From Bacillus_BE sp042263505 (GTDB taxonomy: Bacteria; Bacillota; Bacilli; Bacillales; Cytobacillaceae): a DNA stretch of 64,000 nucleotides. Made by a program: the position numbers and the translations under genes. Positions 27,539-35,453 of this stretch are shown piece after piece. The stretch's first letter is position 1. Each line of letters starts with the position of its first letter. The stretch covers positions 62,001-126,000 of the forward strand of contig NZ_JBHKFI010000009.1 in the NCBI RefSeq assembly GCF_042263505.1. The letters run 5' to 3'. The notes under the pieces are model-generated. The model ran no database searches. It was not told the origin of the DNA and saw only the letters and a program-made list of their open reading frames with translations.

Positions 27539-28714
27539 CTAAAAACCTCCCCCAAAACCTCCACCAGTTGCCTTTAAACTCTCACTAAAAGCTATTACTG
27601 ATTCTTCTTCTAATTCCTTAAATGAGTGGCCATAAATATCAAAAATCATTTGCGGTGTATTTCCTAAACGATCTGCAATTACTTTTACTGGAATCCTTTG
27701 TCCGATTAGTAAGGTTGCATGTGTATGTCTCAATCCATGTGGTGTAATCCTTTTTAAACCGGTCTTTTTTAGAATACGTCGAAAGCTATACAATAATGCT
27801 CCATCAGTAATAGGTGTTCCTGATTGATAAGAGATAAAGACAAAATCATCATCTTTAAGATACAAACCAAAGGAAAGCTTTGTTTTCTTGCACCATGTTT
27901 GGTATATTTTTAATTGATTAACGAGCGTATCATCAATTAAAATAGTCCGATAGCTATTTTTGGTTTTTGGTGTGCGCTCTCCTTTATTATCGCGCGTACG
28001 TTCTACAGTTAAAGTTCTATCCTGAAAGTTAATATTCTTCCACTTTAACCCTAATGCTTCCCCTCTTCTTAATCCGGTAAATGCTAACAGTAATATTAAG
28101 GTGTAGTTTGTAATGTTTTCACACTTTTTTGCTGCATCCAAAAATAGATTTAATTCCTCGGCAGTGAAAAAGTTTTCAATAACTTTTTCTTCTTTTGGTA
28201 TTGAAATTTTGTTAAAACGATTTCTCGGAATGATCTCGTCATCTACAGCGGCGTTAATAGCAATTTTGAATAGCCGGTGAAACAATTGAACGGTACTAGG
28301 CTCATAAGTCTTTAATAGCTTATTAATATAAACTCGCTTGTATGTGGATTTATCCAATTCAGCTAACTTATATTTACCTAATAATGGCTTCATTTGATAT
28401 TTAATTGCATTTTTACGCTGCAATTGAGAAGAAATTTTCCATTCGTTTTTGTGTGTTTCAAACCAAACATCAAGCCATTCGGATACAGTAAGATTTGATG
28501 ATTCAACTTGTTTTACTTCTCCATTTAGGATACTTGCCTTTACTTTCAGAAGGTCCCTGTAAGCTTCATTTTCATTTTTATATCCTTGCTTATACTTCTC
28601 TTTTCTATTTCCAAAAACATCATAATAGCGGTGCCTGTAGCACCACATTTTTTCACCCTTAGCATTGACATAATAGTATAATTCAGGATCCTTTTTTGTT
28701 TTATATAGTTTCAT
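27539..28714 (-). CDS. int: Tyrosine recombinase (phage integrase)
   Basis: The 391-residue integrase has an N-terminal AP2-like arm-binding region (about 1-60), a core-binding SAM-like domain (about 75-165) and a C-terminal catalytic domain. Catalytic residues that can be seen are Arg216 (TGLRRGEAL), Lys252, His326-x-x-Arg329 (HGLRH) and the nucleophile Tyr361 (FDIYGH). The second-histidine position is Asn352 (LGNTP). The tail is Gly-rich (GGGFGGGF). The gene reads outward toward the left core and recombines the 19-bp site at the rpsD end. Confidence 0.95.
   Translation of the reverse strand: MKLYKTKKDPELYYYVNAKGEKMWCYRHRYYDVFGNRKEKYKQGYKNENEAYRDLLKVKASILNGEVKQVESSNLTVSEWLDVWFETHKNEWKISSQLQRKNAIKYQMKPLLGKYKLAELDKSTYKRVYINKLLKTYEPSTVQLFHRLFKIAINAAVDDEIIPRNRFNKISIPKEEKVIENFFTAEELNLFLDAAKKCENITNYTLILLLAFTGLRRGEALGLKWKNINFQDRTLTVERTRDNKGERTPKTKNSYRTILIDDTLVNQLKIYQTWCKKTKLSFGLYLKDDDFVFISYQSGTPITDGALLYSFRRILKKTGLKRITPHGLRHTHATLLIGQRIPVKVIADRLGNTPQMIFDIYGHSFKELEEESVIAFSESLKATGGGFGGGF
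27542..27562 (+). promoter_or_regulatory. Candidate integrase arm-type sites, left end
   Basis: AAAACCTCC occurs twice (27542-27550 and 27554-27562) 48 bases inside the left core; a third direct copy is at 41980-41988 near the right core, and CTCCCCCAA is also shared (27547-27555, 41962-41970). Short direct repeats flanking the core are typical of lambda-type arm sites. The left pair overlaps the integrase coding end. Confidence 0.45.
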
Positions 28715-28734
28715 TCATATCTTCCCTTTCGTGC

Positions 28735-28749
28735 GTGGGCATACACTAT
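28735..28749 (-). promoter_or_regulatory. 15-bp motif shared with the right end, copy upstream of int
   Basis: Read on the minus strand, ATAGTGTATGCCCAC lies 21 bases before the int start. The same 15 bases occur at 41929-41943 on the plus strand, and 12 of them (GTGTATGCCCAC) at 30108-30119 on the minus strand. It could be a binding site for Int, an excisionase or a regulator. Confidence 0.5.
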
Positions 28750-28802
28750 TTTGGGGGATAGATACTATTTAATTGGCAACACCTCCTTAAATGAATAAGG
28801 CC

Positions 28803-29402
28803 TCATCTATTTGAAAATAAAGCGTCTAAATATGATCTAATAAGTTGCTTATCTTGTTCGGTTACTTGGTGTCCGTTATAAGTAACACCTTTTTTGGATA
28901 GAAGTGCTCTTATATCTTTATGTAAATTAAATTTTTTTGAAATCTCCTTTAAATCCTTAATGAGATCATATATAAATTCAGAATCATACCTAGCGTTTGT
29001 AGCAAGTGTTTTTAACCAATCTGGTGTTAATTTTTCGTCTATATCTAATATATTATTATGTTTTTCCTCTAGTTTTTTAATATCGTCTTTAAGAAAATCG
29101 AAGAATGTATTATCAATACACATTTCTTCTAAAACATCTTCAATTTCTTTTAAGAAGTATTTCTGAGCCTCTGCATTTACAATATCAAGGTTGTCCAATT
29201 TTGTAGATCTGTAAAGCAAATCATCATATCTAACTCCATATGCATTAGCTAGTTTTAGAAGTGTTTCCTTTGATGGATCTGTCTTTTTACCCAGTTCTAA
29301 GTCTCTAATATAAGTATGACTTACATCGGATTTTTTTGATGCTTCACGCAATGACATTTTCCCTCGTAGTTCCTCAAGGTATTTGCCGAAACCATTTTCC
29401 AT
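28803..29402 (-). CDS. CI-like phage repressor
   Basis: The 199-residue protein has an N-terminal HTH_3 domain (SLREASKKSDVSHTYIRDLELGKK, about residues 13-38) and a C-terminal all-helical region with no peptidase motif, so it is not an obvious LexA-type self-cleaving repressor. I chose the ATG at 29402, 12 bases after AAGGAG; an ATG at 29414 abuts the ribosome binding site. Divergent from cro, it should hold the lysogenic state by binding the 19-bp operators nearby. Confidence 0.85.
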   Translation of the reverse strand: MENGFGKYLEELRGKMSLREASKKSDVSHTYIRDLELGKKTDPSKETLLKLANAYGVRYDDLLYRSTKLDNLDIVNAEAQKYFLKEIEDVLEEMCIDNTFFDFLKDDIKKLEEKHNNILDIDEKLTPDWLKTLATNARYDSEFIYDLIKDLKEISKKFNLHKDIRALLSKKGVTYNGHQVTEQDKQLIRSYLDALFSNR

Positions 29403-29440
29403 GGAGTATACCATCTCCTTATTTCTATCTTTAACCACAT

Positions 29441-29459
29441 TGTAAACTATAAGAGAACA
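29441..29459. promoter_or_regulatory. Repressor operator 1
   Basis: TGTAAACTATAAGAGAACA matches operator 2 at 15 of 19 positions. It sits 39 bases upstream of the repressor start. Confidence 0.5.
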
Positions 29460-29520
29460 AAAATAAAGAAATCTGTAATTTATTAGTTGACATATTTTTT
29501 TTTTAGGTTTATTATGATTT

Positions 29521-29539
29521 TGTAAGCTAATAGATAACA
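29521..29539. promoter_or_regulatory. Repressor operator 2
   Basis: TGTAAGCTAATAGATAACA shares its first 15 bases exactly with operator 3 and lies 16 bases before cro. Confidence 0.6.
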
Positions 29540-29554
29540 AAAAGAGGTGATGAA

Positions 29555-29758
29555 ATGGACAACATCGTAAAGTATTTGAGAAGAAGTCAAAATTTTGATA
29601 TGACCCAAGAGGAATTGGCTAAAGAAGTAGGAGTCTCTAAAGCCACCATTTCCTCTATTGAAAATGGTGCTGATACCTCTGCAAGGGTCATGCTGAAAAT
29701 CGCTAATGTATTTGATAAAGATCCAAGGGATATTTTTTTTGTTGATTCTGTAAGCTAA
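29555..29758 (+). CDS. Cro-like HTH regulator
   Basis: The 67-residue protein is almost entirely one HTH_3 domain (TQEELAKEVGVSKATISSIENG). It is divergent from the CI-like gene, with an operator on each side, the usual phage switch layout. Ribosome binding site AGAGGTG precedes the ATG by 5 bases. Confidence 0.9.
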   Translation: MDNIVKYLRRSQNFDMTQEELAKEVGVSKATISSIENGADTSARVMLKIANVFDKDPRDIFFVDSVS

Positions 29759-29767
29759 TAGATTACA
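29749..29767. promoter_or_regulatory. Repressor operator 3
   Basis: TGTAAGCTAATAGATTACA is an imperfect palindrome (TGTAA...TTACA) overlapping the cro stop and preceding the DUF771 gene. Operators 1-3 fit cooperative CI/Cro control. Confidence 0.6.
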
Positions 29768-29786
29768 GCAGAAGGAGGTTACATCA

Positions 29787-30059
29787 ATGCCATTAGCAGA
29801 AATAAATGTTGACATTAACCAGGAGGAAATTAAAAAGCACATCAATGAAAAAATAGACCAGGTCTTTCACCAAACTCTATTTTTTTGGGATATCAACAGA
29901 ATGTCACAACTAACTAGCATGTCGAAATCGTTCTTAGAGCAAGAAATTCTAAACGATCCAAGAATGAAGCTCCTAGAAAGGCGAAAAATGAAGGGGAAAA
30001 GATTGTGGCCAGTGGAGGAAAGCTTACAGGTTATTAAAAGTATTATGGATGAATGGTGA
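29787..30059 (+). CDS. DUF771 family phage protein, copy 1
   Basis: The 90-residue protein has the DUF771 pattern (FWDINRMSQLTSMSKSFLEQEILNDPRM...KGKRLWP), a MerR/excisionase-like winged helix common just after cro in Firmicute phages. GAAGGAGG precedes the start. It may be an early regulator or DNA-binding accessory protein. A second, diverged DUF771 lies at 41374. Confidence 0.85.
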   Translation: MPLAEINVDINQEEIKKHINEKIDQVFHQTLFFWDINRMSQLTSMSKSFLEQEILNDPRMKLLERRKMKGKRLWPVEESLQVIKSIMDEW

Positions 30060-30150
30060 TTGTCGCTTAAATCTTAAGATTAGAATCTATGAAATTAAAA
30101 AATAAGTGTGGGCATACACGATTTTTTTTAAGAAGAGGAATGATCTGAAA

Positions 30151-30342
30151 ATGAACAAAGTACCTGAATTTATCAATGACATCTGCCCAAGTTGTAACCC
30201 TCGTAATTACACAAAGACAAAGGCTAGATTCATAGGTGAAGAAGAAAATTGTGGGGAACATAAAGAATATCTTTATCAGTGTGTGGAATGCGGGGCTAGG
30301 TTGTGGGTTGATGAACAGTGGGCAATGGCAAATAAAGTATGA
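30151..30342 (+). CDS. Small zinc-ribbon protein
   Basis: The 63-residue protein has two CxxC pairs, CPSC and CVEC, spaced like a zinc ribbon. I use the ATG at 30151 (AAGAGGAA 9 bases upstream); a GTG at 30106 falls in the 12-bp repeated motif and lacks a ribosome binding site. The function is unknown. Confidence 0.7.
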   Translation: MNKVPEFINDICPSCNPRNYTKTKARFIGEEENCGEHKEYLYQCVECGARLWVDEQWAMANKV

Positions 30343-30375
30343 GGAAAATCACTCCTTTGAAAGGTGATGTGTAAG

Positions 30376-30792
30376 TTGGAAGATGAATTCTTAACTGGGT
30401 ATCTAACGATTGATCCAGGGGTTGAAATGGTTTGGTTAATGCACAAAGTCCACGGCCGTTATTCCAGTTTGGAACTTGCAGAAGGTGATCGCATAGAAGT
30501 AAATGACGGTAATGGTTATAAAGAAGTTGATTTTCTTGAGGTACTTGACTCATTCCTTTCTGACTCAAGGGAAAAGGCTTTCCGCTTAATTTCAAGACAA
30601 AGTATTGGTGGCGCTACATATGAAGGTGTTAAAGCTAGGGTGAAAATAAACCCTCGTGCAACCAAGCGGATTAAACAAAACCACCAAAGAAGAATCTTTA
30701 ATTACTTGTTTTACTCAGTAAGGGAAAGAGTAATATCTCAAGATGAAGCAATGGATATTTTCTTCAAATCGGATATTGATAAGGATGATTAA
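30376..30792 (+). CDS. Unknown phage early protein
   Basis: The protein has 138 residues from TTG 30376, which is well spaced from AAAGGTGATG; an ATG at 30367 is also possible but abuts that ribosome binding site. It is rich in charged residues with a basic middle (NPRATKRIKQNHQRR). I do not recognise it. It precedes the replication gene by 15 bases, so probably the same transcript. Confidence 0.7.
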   Translation: MEDEFLTGYLTIDPGVEMVWLMHKVHGRYSSLELAEGDRIEVNDGNGYKEVDFLEVLDSFLSDSREKAFRLISRQSIGGATYEGVKARVKINPRATKRIKQNHQRRIFNYLFYSVRERVISQDEAMDIFFKSDIDKDD

Positions 30793-30807
30793 AAGTTGGT
30801 GAGGTGA

Positions 30808-31533
30808 ATGCAAGGGTGGATAAAGCTCCATAGAAAGATAAGAGCAAATCCGATATTTAATGATCATAAACTATTGAGGCTTTGGTTGATTTGCCTTACA
30901 GAAGCATCACATAAGGAAAGAGATCAAATTGTAGAACGGAAAACTGTTCATTTGATGCCTGGTCAGTTTATAACAGGACGATTTGCAATTTTCGATATGT
31001 ACAACAATGGATTAAAACCGGTCGATCGTATTAAAGAACCTAAGACAGTTTATAGGTGGCTAGAAAAATTAGAAATGACCGGGTATTTGACCATCAAAAA
31101 AACAACAAAATACAGCGTGGTAACAATAAATAATTGGTCTTTGTATCAAAATTCTGACCACCAAGATTCCTATAAAAGACCATCATTTGAACCAACAATT
31201 GACCACAAACAAGAAAGTAAAGAAGTAAAGAATGAAAAAGAAAAAAGATACATGGATTTATCAATCCATGGCGATGATTTTTTAAATATTTATCTCTATT
31301 ACTTTAATCAGAAGTTTCAGAGGCAGCATATGAAAGTTTCAAAGGAAAATCATGAATTAATTCAAAATCAACTAGATAGCTTTAGAAAAATAGTTGATAT
31401 TGAGGAATTTGAAGAGATTGTCCAATATCACTTTGAGTATCTACCAGCTAATAATGATGGGAATGTACTGCCGTTTCTTATAGCTTTCCCAAGGTATTTA
31501 GAACAGCTACAGTCAGATGGATATTATGATTAG
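30808..31533 (+). CDS. DnaD-like phage replication (replisome organiser) protein
   Basis: The 241-residue protein has the N-terminal winged-helix module of phage replisome organisers (MQGWIKLHRKIRANPIFNDH; PGQFITGRFAI; KTVYRWLEKLEMTGYLTIKK; VVTINNWSLYQ), then a polar linker and a helical C-terminus. It probably binds the element's origin and recruits host helicase. No separate helicase loader is recognised. Confidence 0.82.
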   Translation: MQGWIKLHRKIRANPIFNDHKLLRLWLICLTEASHKERDQIVERKTVHLMPGQFITGRFAIFDMYNNGLKPVDRIKEPKTVYRWLEKLEMTGYLTIKKTTKYSVVTINNWSLYQNSDHQDSYKRPSFEPTIDHKQESKEVKNEKEKRYMDLSIHGDDFLNIYLYYFNQKFQRQHMKVSKENHELIQNQLDSFRKIVDIEEFEEIVQYHFEYLPANNDGNVLPFLIAFPRYLEQLQSDGYYD

Positions 31534-31563
31534 TAGCAAAGCATAAATTTAGGGGGAATAATT

Positions 31564-31821
31564 ATGGATCAAAAAAAGATAAATCAAATTTGTGGAGAAT
31601 TGGACAGGCTGAATGAATTAGGCAAGATTAAAGCCAATTTACGAGAACTAGCAAGCGTCTTACTTGGAGATAAAGTTATTTCTAACGAGGAAGTAGCATT
31701 TGATTTATTAACCAATATCGAATCTCTAAACAAGATTGAGGGAGATATGAATAAAGCTCATTTAAATAATGGTTTCAGAATGCTTGCTGAATACTGTGAT
31801 TCTATTAGCACAAATAAATAA
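31564..31821 (+). CDS. Small helical protein of unknown function
   Basis: The 85-residue protein follows GGGGGAATAATT. It is predicted helical from its heptad-like pattern and has no motif I recognise. It lies between replication and late-regulator genes. Confidence 0.65.
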   Translation: MDQKKINQICGELDRLNELGKIKANLRELASVLLGDKVISNEEVAFDLLTNIESLNKIEGDMNKAHLNNGFRMLAEYCDSISTNK

Positions 31822-31896
31822 AAAAATCCTTACTCATTACGAGTGAGGACCAACATCATTTTACTCAAACTATATTCTAACATAAGGGTGGTGCCT

Positions 31897-32250
31897 ATGA
31901 AAATACTTAACTCATTATCTACAGCAGAAAAAAGGAGGATTCGAAAAGCAGTCATTCCACAATTAGAGCGTTATCGAATTTTAAAGAGTGTAGGGAAAAT
32001 GAATGAAGAGCAAAAGGCTTTTTGTAGTGAAATTGAGCAAGCAATCGAAATACTACCAGTTATTGAAAAATCCCTCATTACTACACGATACACCAATCCA
32101 GAAGCGGAATATATGACCGATTATAAGTTTTATAACAATTATATGAATCCTCCTGTTAGTGAAAAGACATATAACCGAATAAGAGACAATGCAATGTTTA
32201 AAATTTCTCTAAGATTAGGTGTTGAAACTGGAGTTGAAATTTCTGTTTGA
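31897..32250 (+). CDS. ArpU-family late transcription regulator, copy 1
   Basis: The 117-residue protein matches the ArpU/RinA-like family that activates late phage genes: basic N-terminus (STAEKRRIRKAVIPQLERYRILK) and PVIEKSLITTRYT..EAEYMTDYKFYNNYMNPPVSEKTYNRIRDNAMFKISLRLG. AGGGTGG precedes the ATG. It is about half identical to the next gene. Confidence 0.82.
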   Translation: MKILNSLSTAEKRRIRKAVIPQLERYRILKSVGKMNEEQKAFCSEIEQAIEILPVIEKSLITTRYTNPEAEYMTDYKFYNNYMNPPVSEKTYNRIRDNAMFKISLRLGVETGVEISV

Positions 32251-32262
32251 TGGGGGATATGT

Positions 32263-32619
32263 ATGAAGCTATTTAAATCTTTAACCACTTCAGAGAAAAG
32301 AAAAATTCGTGAAGCTGTCATACCAGAATTAGAACAGTATCGAATTTTAAGAAGTCTTGAAAATATCAATGATGCTCAGGAAACTTTTTTAAGAAGAATG
32401 GAAAAAGCTTTAGAAGGACTGCCAAGTATTGAAAAACTCGTAATTACTAAAAGGTATACCGACAATGACAGTGATTATGTAACAGATTATCAAATGTATA
32501 ACATTTACATGAATCCACCTGTTTGTGTTGTAACTTACAGCAGCATTAGAGACAGAGCTATGTTTAAGATTGCTCTATTTTTAGAAATAGATACAGGGAT
32601 TGATTTAAAGGTTTGCTGA
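32263..32619 (+). CDS. ArpU-family late transcription regulator, copy 2
   Basis: The 118-residue protein is a tandem paralogue of the preceding gene (TTSEKRKIREAVIPELEQYRILR; PSIEKLVITKRYT; MNPPVCVVTYSSIRDRAMFKIALFL), starting 12 bases after it. Tandem duplication is clear from the sequence. Its promoter targets are not visible by eye. Confidence 0.82.
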   Translation: MKLFKSLTTSEKRKIREAVIPELEQYRILRSLENINDAQETFLRRMEKALEGLPSIEKLVITKRYTDNDSDYVTDYQMYNIYMNPPVCVVTYSSIRDRAMFKIALFLEIDTGIDLKVC

Positions 32620-32631
32620 GGGGGGATTGAT

Positions 32632-32817
32632 TTGAAAAAGGTTGATCACAACATTATCAAACATGGTTCCTGTGATGGATGCGGTAAAAATTCAATTTAT
32701 CCATTAAAGAAAATTGAGGTTTTAACCAGGAACGGTTTTAGAGAAATTTGCTTCTGTGAATCCTGTTTCTCTTTCACAAAAGAAAACGGAATGATTAGCA
32801 ATGCAGAAATACGATAA
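32632..32817 (+). CDS. Small four-cysteine protein
   Basis: The 61-residue protein starts at TTG after GAGGGGGGATTGAT. It has CDGCG and CFCESC, probably one zinc site. It overlaps the next gene by 17 bases. The function is unknown. Confidence 0.65.
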   Translation: MKKVDHNIIKHGSCDGCGKNSIYPLKKIEVLTRNGFREICFCESCFSFTKENGMISNAEIR

Positions 32818-33241
32818 GATTCTTTCCAAATATTTTTTAGCTGATAAGTATTACAGTGACAAGGCAACAGATATTGAACTAAACCGGCAATGTTTATTAG
32901 AAAGTGCCTATACTCGAATGATTTTTACAGATTTGGGAATGGCCGTTACTGGAGCTCATGTTGAAGATATTGTTATTCAAGCACAAGAAATAACTGAAAG
33001 AATCTCCAGAATAAAAAACAGTCTGGAAAGAACTAAGCAGTTATTTGAGAAAGCTTTAAAGCTTATAGGTACCAGAGAACGTATTCTTCTCTTTGTTTAT
33101 TATCGAACAGGAATTACCCTTACCAATAAGTCTGAACTATGCAAAGCAAAGGAAAAAATGATAGATGTTCTTGAGAGAATAAAAGAAAAAGAAGATCTTT
33201 CTATCAAAAAGTATTATATGCAGCATGTACTACAAAGCTAA
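32801..33241 (+). CDS. Helical phage protein of unknown function
   Basis: The 146-residue protein is helical and charged, with IGTRERILLFVYYRTGITLTN toward the C-terminus, vaguely like a sigma-region-4/late-regulator turn. I do not assign a family. Overlap with the preceding gene suggests coupled translation. Confidence 0.65.
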   Translation: MQKYDKILSKYFLADKYYSDKATDIELNRQCLLESAYTRMIFTDLGMAVTGAHVEDIVIQAQEITERISRIKNSLERTKQLFEKALKLIGTRERILLFVYYRTGITLTNKSELCKAKEKMIDVLERIKEKEDLSIKKYYMQHVLQS

Positions 33242-33260
33242 TACAGAAAGGGTAAATAAA

Positions 33261-33428
33261 ATGGGTAAAACTTATATGAAAATAGGTGGTCCCCCAGATA
33301 ATTTAGAAAAGTTGAAGAGCAACCTTAAGCAAAAGAGTGTTGACAAGGAAAAATTATCTCGGATGTTAGCGTGTAAGAGCAAGATGAATAGTTTAAAAAA
33401 CAAATCAAGACTCAAATGGATTGATTAA
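33261..33428 (+). CDS. Very small basic protein
   Basis: The 55-residue Lys-rich protein starts MGKTYMKIGGPPDNLEKL, with GAAAGGG 8 bases before the ATG. It sits immediately before the capsid gene where a portal/protease would be expected. Unrecognised. Confidence 0.55.
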   Translation: MGKTYMKIGGPPDNLEKLKSNLKQKSVDKEKLSRMLACKSKMNSLKNKSRLKWID

Positions 33429-33447
33429 AGCTAGGAGGCTGAAGATT

Positions 33448-34431
33448 TTGGATAAAAATGTTGAACTTAAAAAAAGAGAACTACTTTACAAACTAAAATT
33501 AAATAGGGCAATGGAGGCTGATGGAATTATGTTAAATGAAACAAATCGGAGAATTGAATTAAGGAATTTGCTGCAAATACAGGAAGTAAGGGAATTCTAT
33601 AACAATCTTCAATTATCATTGAGAGCCAATCAAATAATTGGTGGATCACTAGCAGTACCGGAAATGGTTCAAGACAGAATTAGAGGGCTTCTTTCAAAGT
33701 ATTCAGGACTATATGATGAAGTACAGGTTGTACCGGTTGGAACAGATGGAAGAGTTTTAGTAAGCGTGGGTGAAGCAAAAGCCAAATGGGAAAGTGTAAC
33801 TACTACACTTGAAGAGTTGCAATCCTCTATAGATTTAATGGAAATGCATGACATAAGATTAGGCGGATATATACCAGTATCAAACGGGACCATAGAAGAC
33901 AGCTTAATTGACATGGTTATATACCTGGAAGAATTGTTAGCAAAAGCAGTTGCCTATGGCATTGATGATGGAATTATTAATGGAGTTGGTGATCATGAAT
34001 CAATATTTGAACCAACTGGATTATTAATGAATCTGCCACCTGAAAACATTGTCACAATACCATTTACATTAACAGATATCCTCTCACAGATAAGCTTAAT
34101 TGATACAGGCAAGAAAGATGATATCGGGGAAGTTGCAGCGGTAATGAAGAGAAAGACTTATTACAAGGATATCATGGCATTGGCAAACAGTTCATTGCCT
34201 TATCCAAATATCAATGGTTTACGAGTTAAGTTCTCAGGAGCAGTAAGTGATGACACTCTCATTCTAGGAGATTTCAAAGAGTATATATTAGCTGAAAGAA
34301 ATGGATTAAGAATCCAACAATCTGAACATCAATTCTTTACAGATGACCTAACAGTATTTAAGGCAGTTGGCAGATATGATGGACAACCACATATTCAAAG
34401 GGCATTCGTCAAGATTGTTAAGGGAGCGTAA
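33448..34431 (+). CDS. HK97-type major capsid protein
   Basis: The 327-residue protein has the HK97 family layout: a helical N-terminal ~90 residues (possible delta/scaffold region), then SLAVPEMVQDRIRGLLSKYSGLYDEVQVVPV, the A-domain segment LGGYIPVSNGTIEDS, LAKAVAYGIDDGIINGVG..EPTGLL, and DDTLILGDFKEYILAERNGLRIQQSE near the end. The TTG at 33448 is 9 bases after AGGAGG, better than the in-frame TTG at 33421. No prohead protease or portal gene is next to it, which is unusual. Confidence 0.85.
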   Translation: MDKNVELKKRELLYKLKLNRAMEADGIMLNETNRRIELRNLLQIQEVREFYNNLQLSLRANQIIGGSLAVPEMVQDRIRGLLSKYSGLYDEVQVVPVGTDGRVLVSVGEAKAKWESVTTTLEELQSSIDLMEMHDIRLGGYIPVSNGTIEDSLIDMVIYLEELLAKAVAYGIDDGIINGVGDHESIFEPTGLLMNLPPENIVTIPFTLTDILSQISLIDTGKKDDIGEVAAVMKRKTYYKDIMALANSSLPYPNINGLRVKFSGAVSDDTLILGDFKEYILAERNGLRIQQSEHQFFTDDLTVFKAVGRYDGQPHIQRAFVKIVKGA

Positions 34432-34435
34432 GTGA

Positions 34436-34615
34436 ATGATAAATAATATTCAGATTGGTAGTGGAAATGTATCGCCTGAATTGAAAGAGAAGTTATTAGA
34501 AAAGTATCCATATGCTAATGGGGAAAAAGAAGCATTAAGAGTTGTAGGTAGTATTGATGGAAATTTAGGTGAACGATTAGTTCGATTAGCCAATGAATAT
34601 TTTGAAATAAAATAA
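34436..34615 (+). CDS. Small protein after the capsid gene
   Basis: The 59-residue protein (MINNIQIGSGNVSPELKEKL ... LANEYFEIK) begins four bases after the capsid stop, with GGGAGCG as ribosome binding site inside the capsid end. Function unknown. Confidence 0.6.
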   Translation: MINNIQIGSGNVSPELKEKLLEKYPYANGEKEALRVVGSIDGNLGERLVRLANEYFEIK

Positions 34616-34620
34616 AAAAG

Positions 34621-34720
34621 TTATCCCCCCCACCTTAACGCAAATTAAAAAATGACTTGGGGACCGGGAGGGGGAACTTTTTCCAATAGCGGCGGTTTTT
34701 AGAAAAAAAGGGGAGGGGGT
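34621..34720. other. cos-like G/C-rich tract
   Basis: A C-run (TCCCCCCCACC, 34623-34633) is followed by GGGGACCGGGAGGGGG, ACTTTTTCC, AGCGGCGG and a second G-rich run before an HNH-like gene. This arrangement resembles the cos region between capsid/HNH and small terminase genes in many Firmicute cos phages. Family resemblance is from memory; no ends were mapped. Confidence 0.4.
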
Positions 34721-35008
34721 GTGAAGTTTACGACAACCCTAACAAAAGTTTGTACCAACTGCGGAATTGAAAAAGAAGTTTCTGAAAAATATTTTGCCAG
34801 GGACAAGCGCAGTAAATACGGTTTTAAATCAACCTGTAAAGAATGCAACAAAATATATCGCAAACAACATTATCAGGATCACAAGAAAGACATTAGAGAA
34901 AAGCAAAATAAATATTTACACCAATACTACCAAGAGCATAGAGAGAAAATTTTGGAGTATAAGAAACAGCATTATTTAATCAAGAAAGGAGAGAGCAATT
35001 TGTTTTGA
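34721..35008 (+). CDS. Zinc-finger protein resembling the N-terminus of phage HNH endonucleases
   Basis: The 95-residue protein starts at GTG within GGGAGGGGGTGTGAAG. CTNCGIEKEVSEKYFARDKRSKYGFKSTCKEC is the two-CxxC knuckle typical of the N-terminus of phage HNH proteins, followed by a basic tyrosine-rich helix. The HNH core itself is absent, so it may be a truncated endonuclease. It overlaps the next gene by four bases. Confidence 0.6.
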   Translation: MKFTTTLTKVCTNCGIEKEVSEKYFARDKRSKYGFKSTCKECNKIYRKQHYQDHKKDIREKQNKYLHQYYQEHREKILEYKKQHYLIKKGESNLF

Positions 35009-35262
35009 CTACGGAATCTGATAGATCCATAGAGCATTTACGAGAATTGATTGCAATGAAACGAGCTGGACTTAACGAAGCAGAGCAAGAAATAGATGTT
35101 GTTCCTGTACCAGTTGAGATTGAGTTCGTTGAAGAGATACAAGGACCTGAACCAGTAGAAGCATTTCCAGAAAAGCCAGTTCCAATCGAGAATACGGCGA
35201 AAGGCAGTCTATTAAAATCTATTATCAGTTTCTTGGGAATGAAAGGAGGTGAAAAGCGATGA
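35005..35262 (+). CDS. Small acidic protein of unknown function
   Basis: The 85-residue protein starts at TTG overlapping the previous stop (TTGA). The middle is Pro/Glu/Val-rich (DVVPVPVEIEF...GPEPVEAFPEKPVP) and the end is basic and amphipathic. Unrecognised. Confidence 0.55.
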   Translation: MTTESDRSIEHLRELIAMKRAGLNEAEQEIDVVPVPVEIEFVEEIQGPEPVEAFPEKPVPIENTAKGSLLKSIISFLGMKGGEKR

Positions 35263-35402
35263 CAACTTACGTGAATCATAGATCCAAAGAATATTTGGAG
35301 CAAAGAGAAGCTGAACTCAAAGAAAAAACAGGGTTGACCAGGTCGCAGCATATTAAGAATCAAAGAAAAAAAGAGCTTTTAAAAAAGTTGAAAAAAATTT
35401 AA
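35259..35402 (+). CDS. Small basic protein of unknown function
   Basis: The 47-residue Lys-rich protein starts at an ATGA overlap with the preceding stop, after AAAGGAGGTGAAAAGCG. It begins MTTYVNHRSKEYLEQREAEL. Coupled overlaps across three small genes suggest one cassette leading into the tape measure gene. Confidence 0.55.
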   Translation: MTTYVNHRSKEYLEQREAELKEKTGLTRSQHIKNQRKKELLKKLKKI

Positions 35403-35453
35403 TTTTAACCATTGTTGGCAGTTTGAAAATAAAAAATAAGTGAAGGTGAGAAC

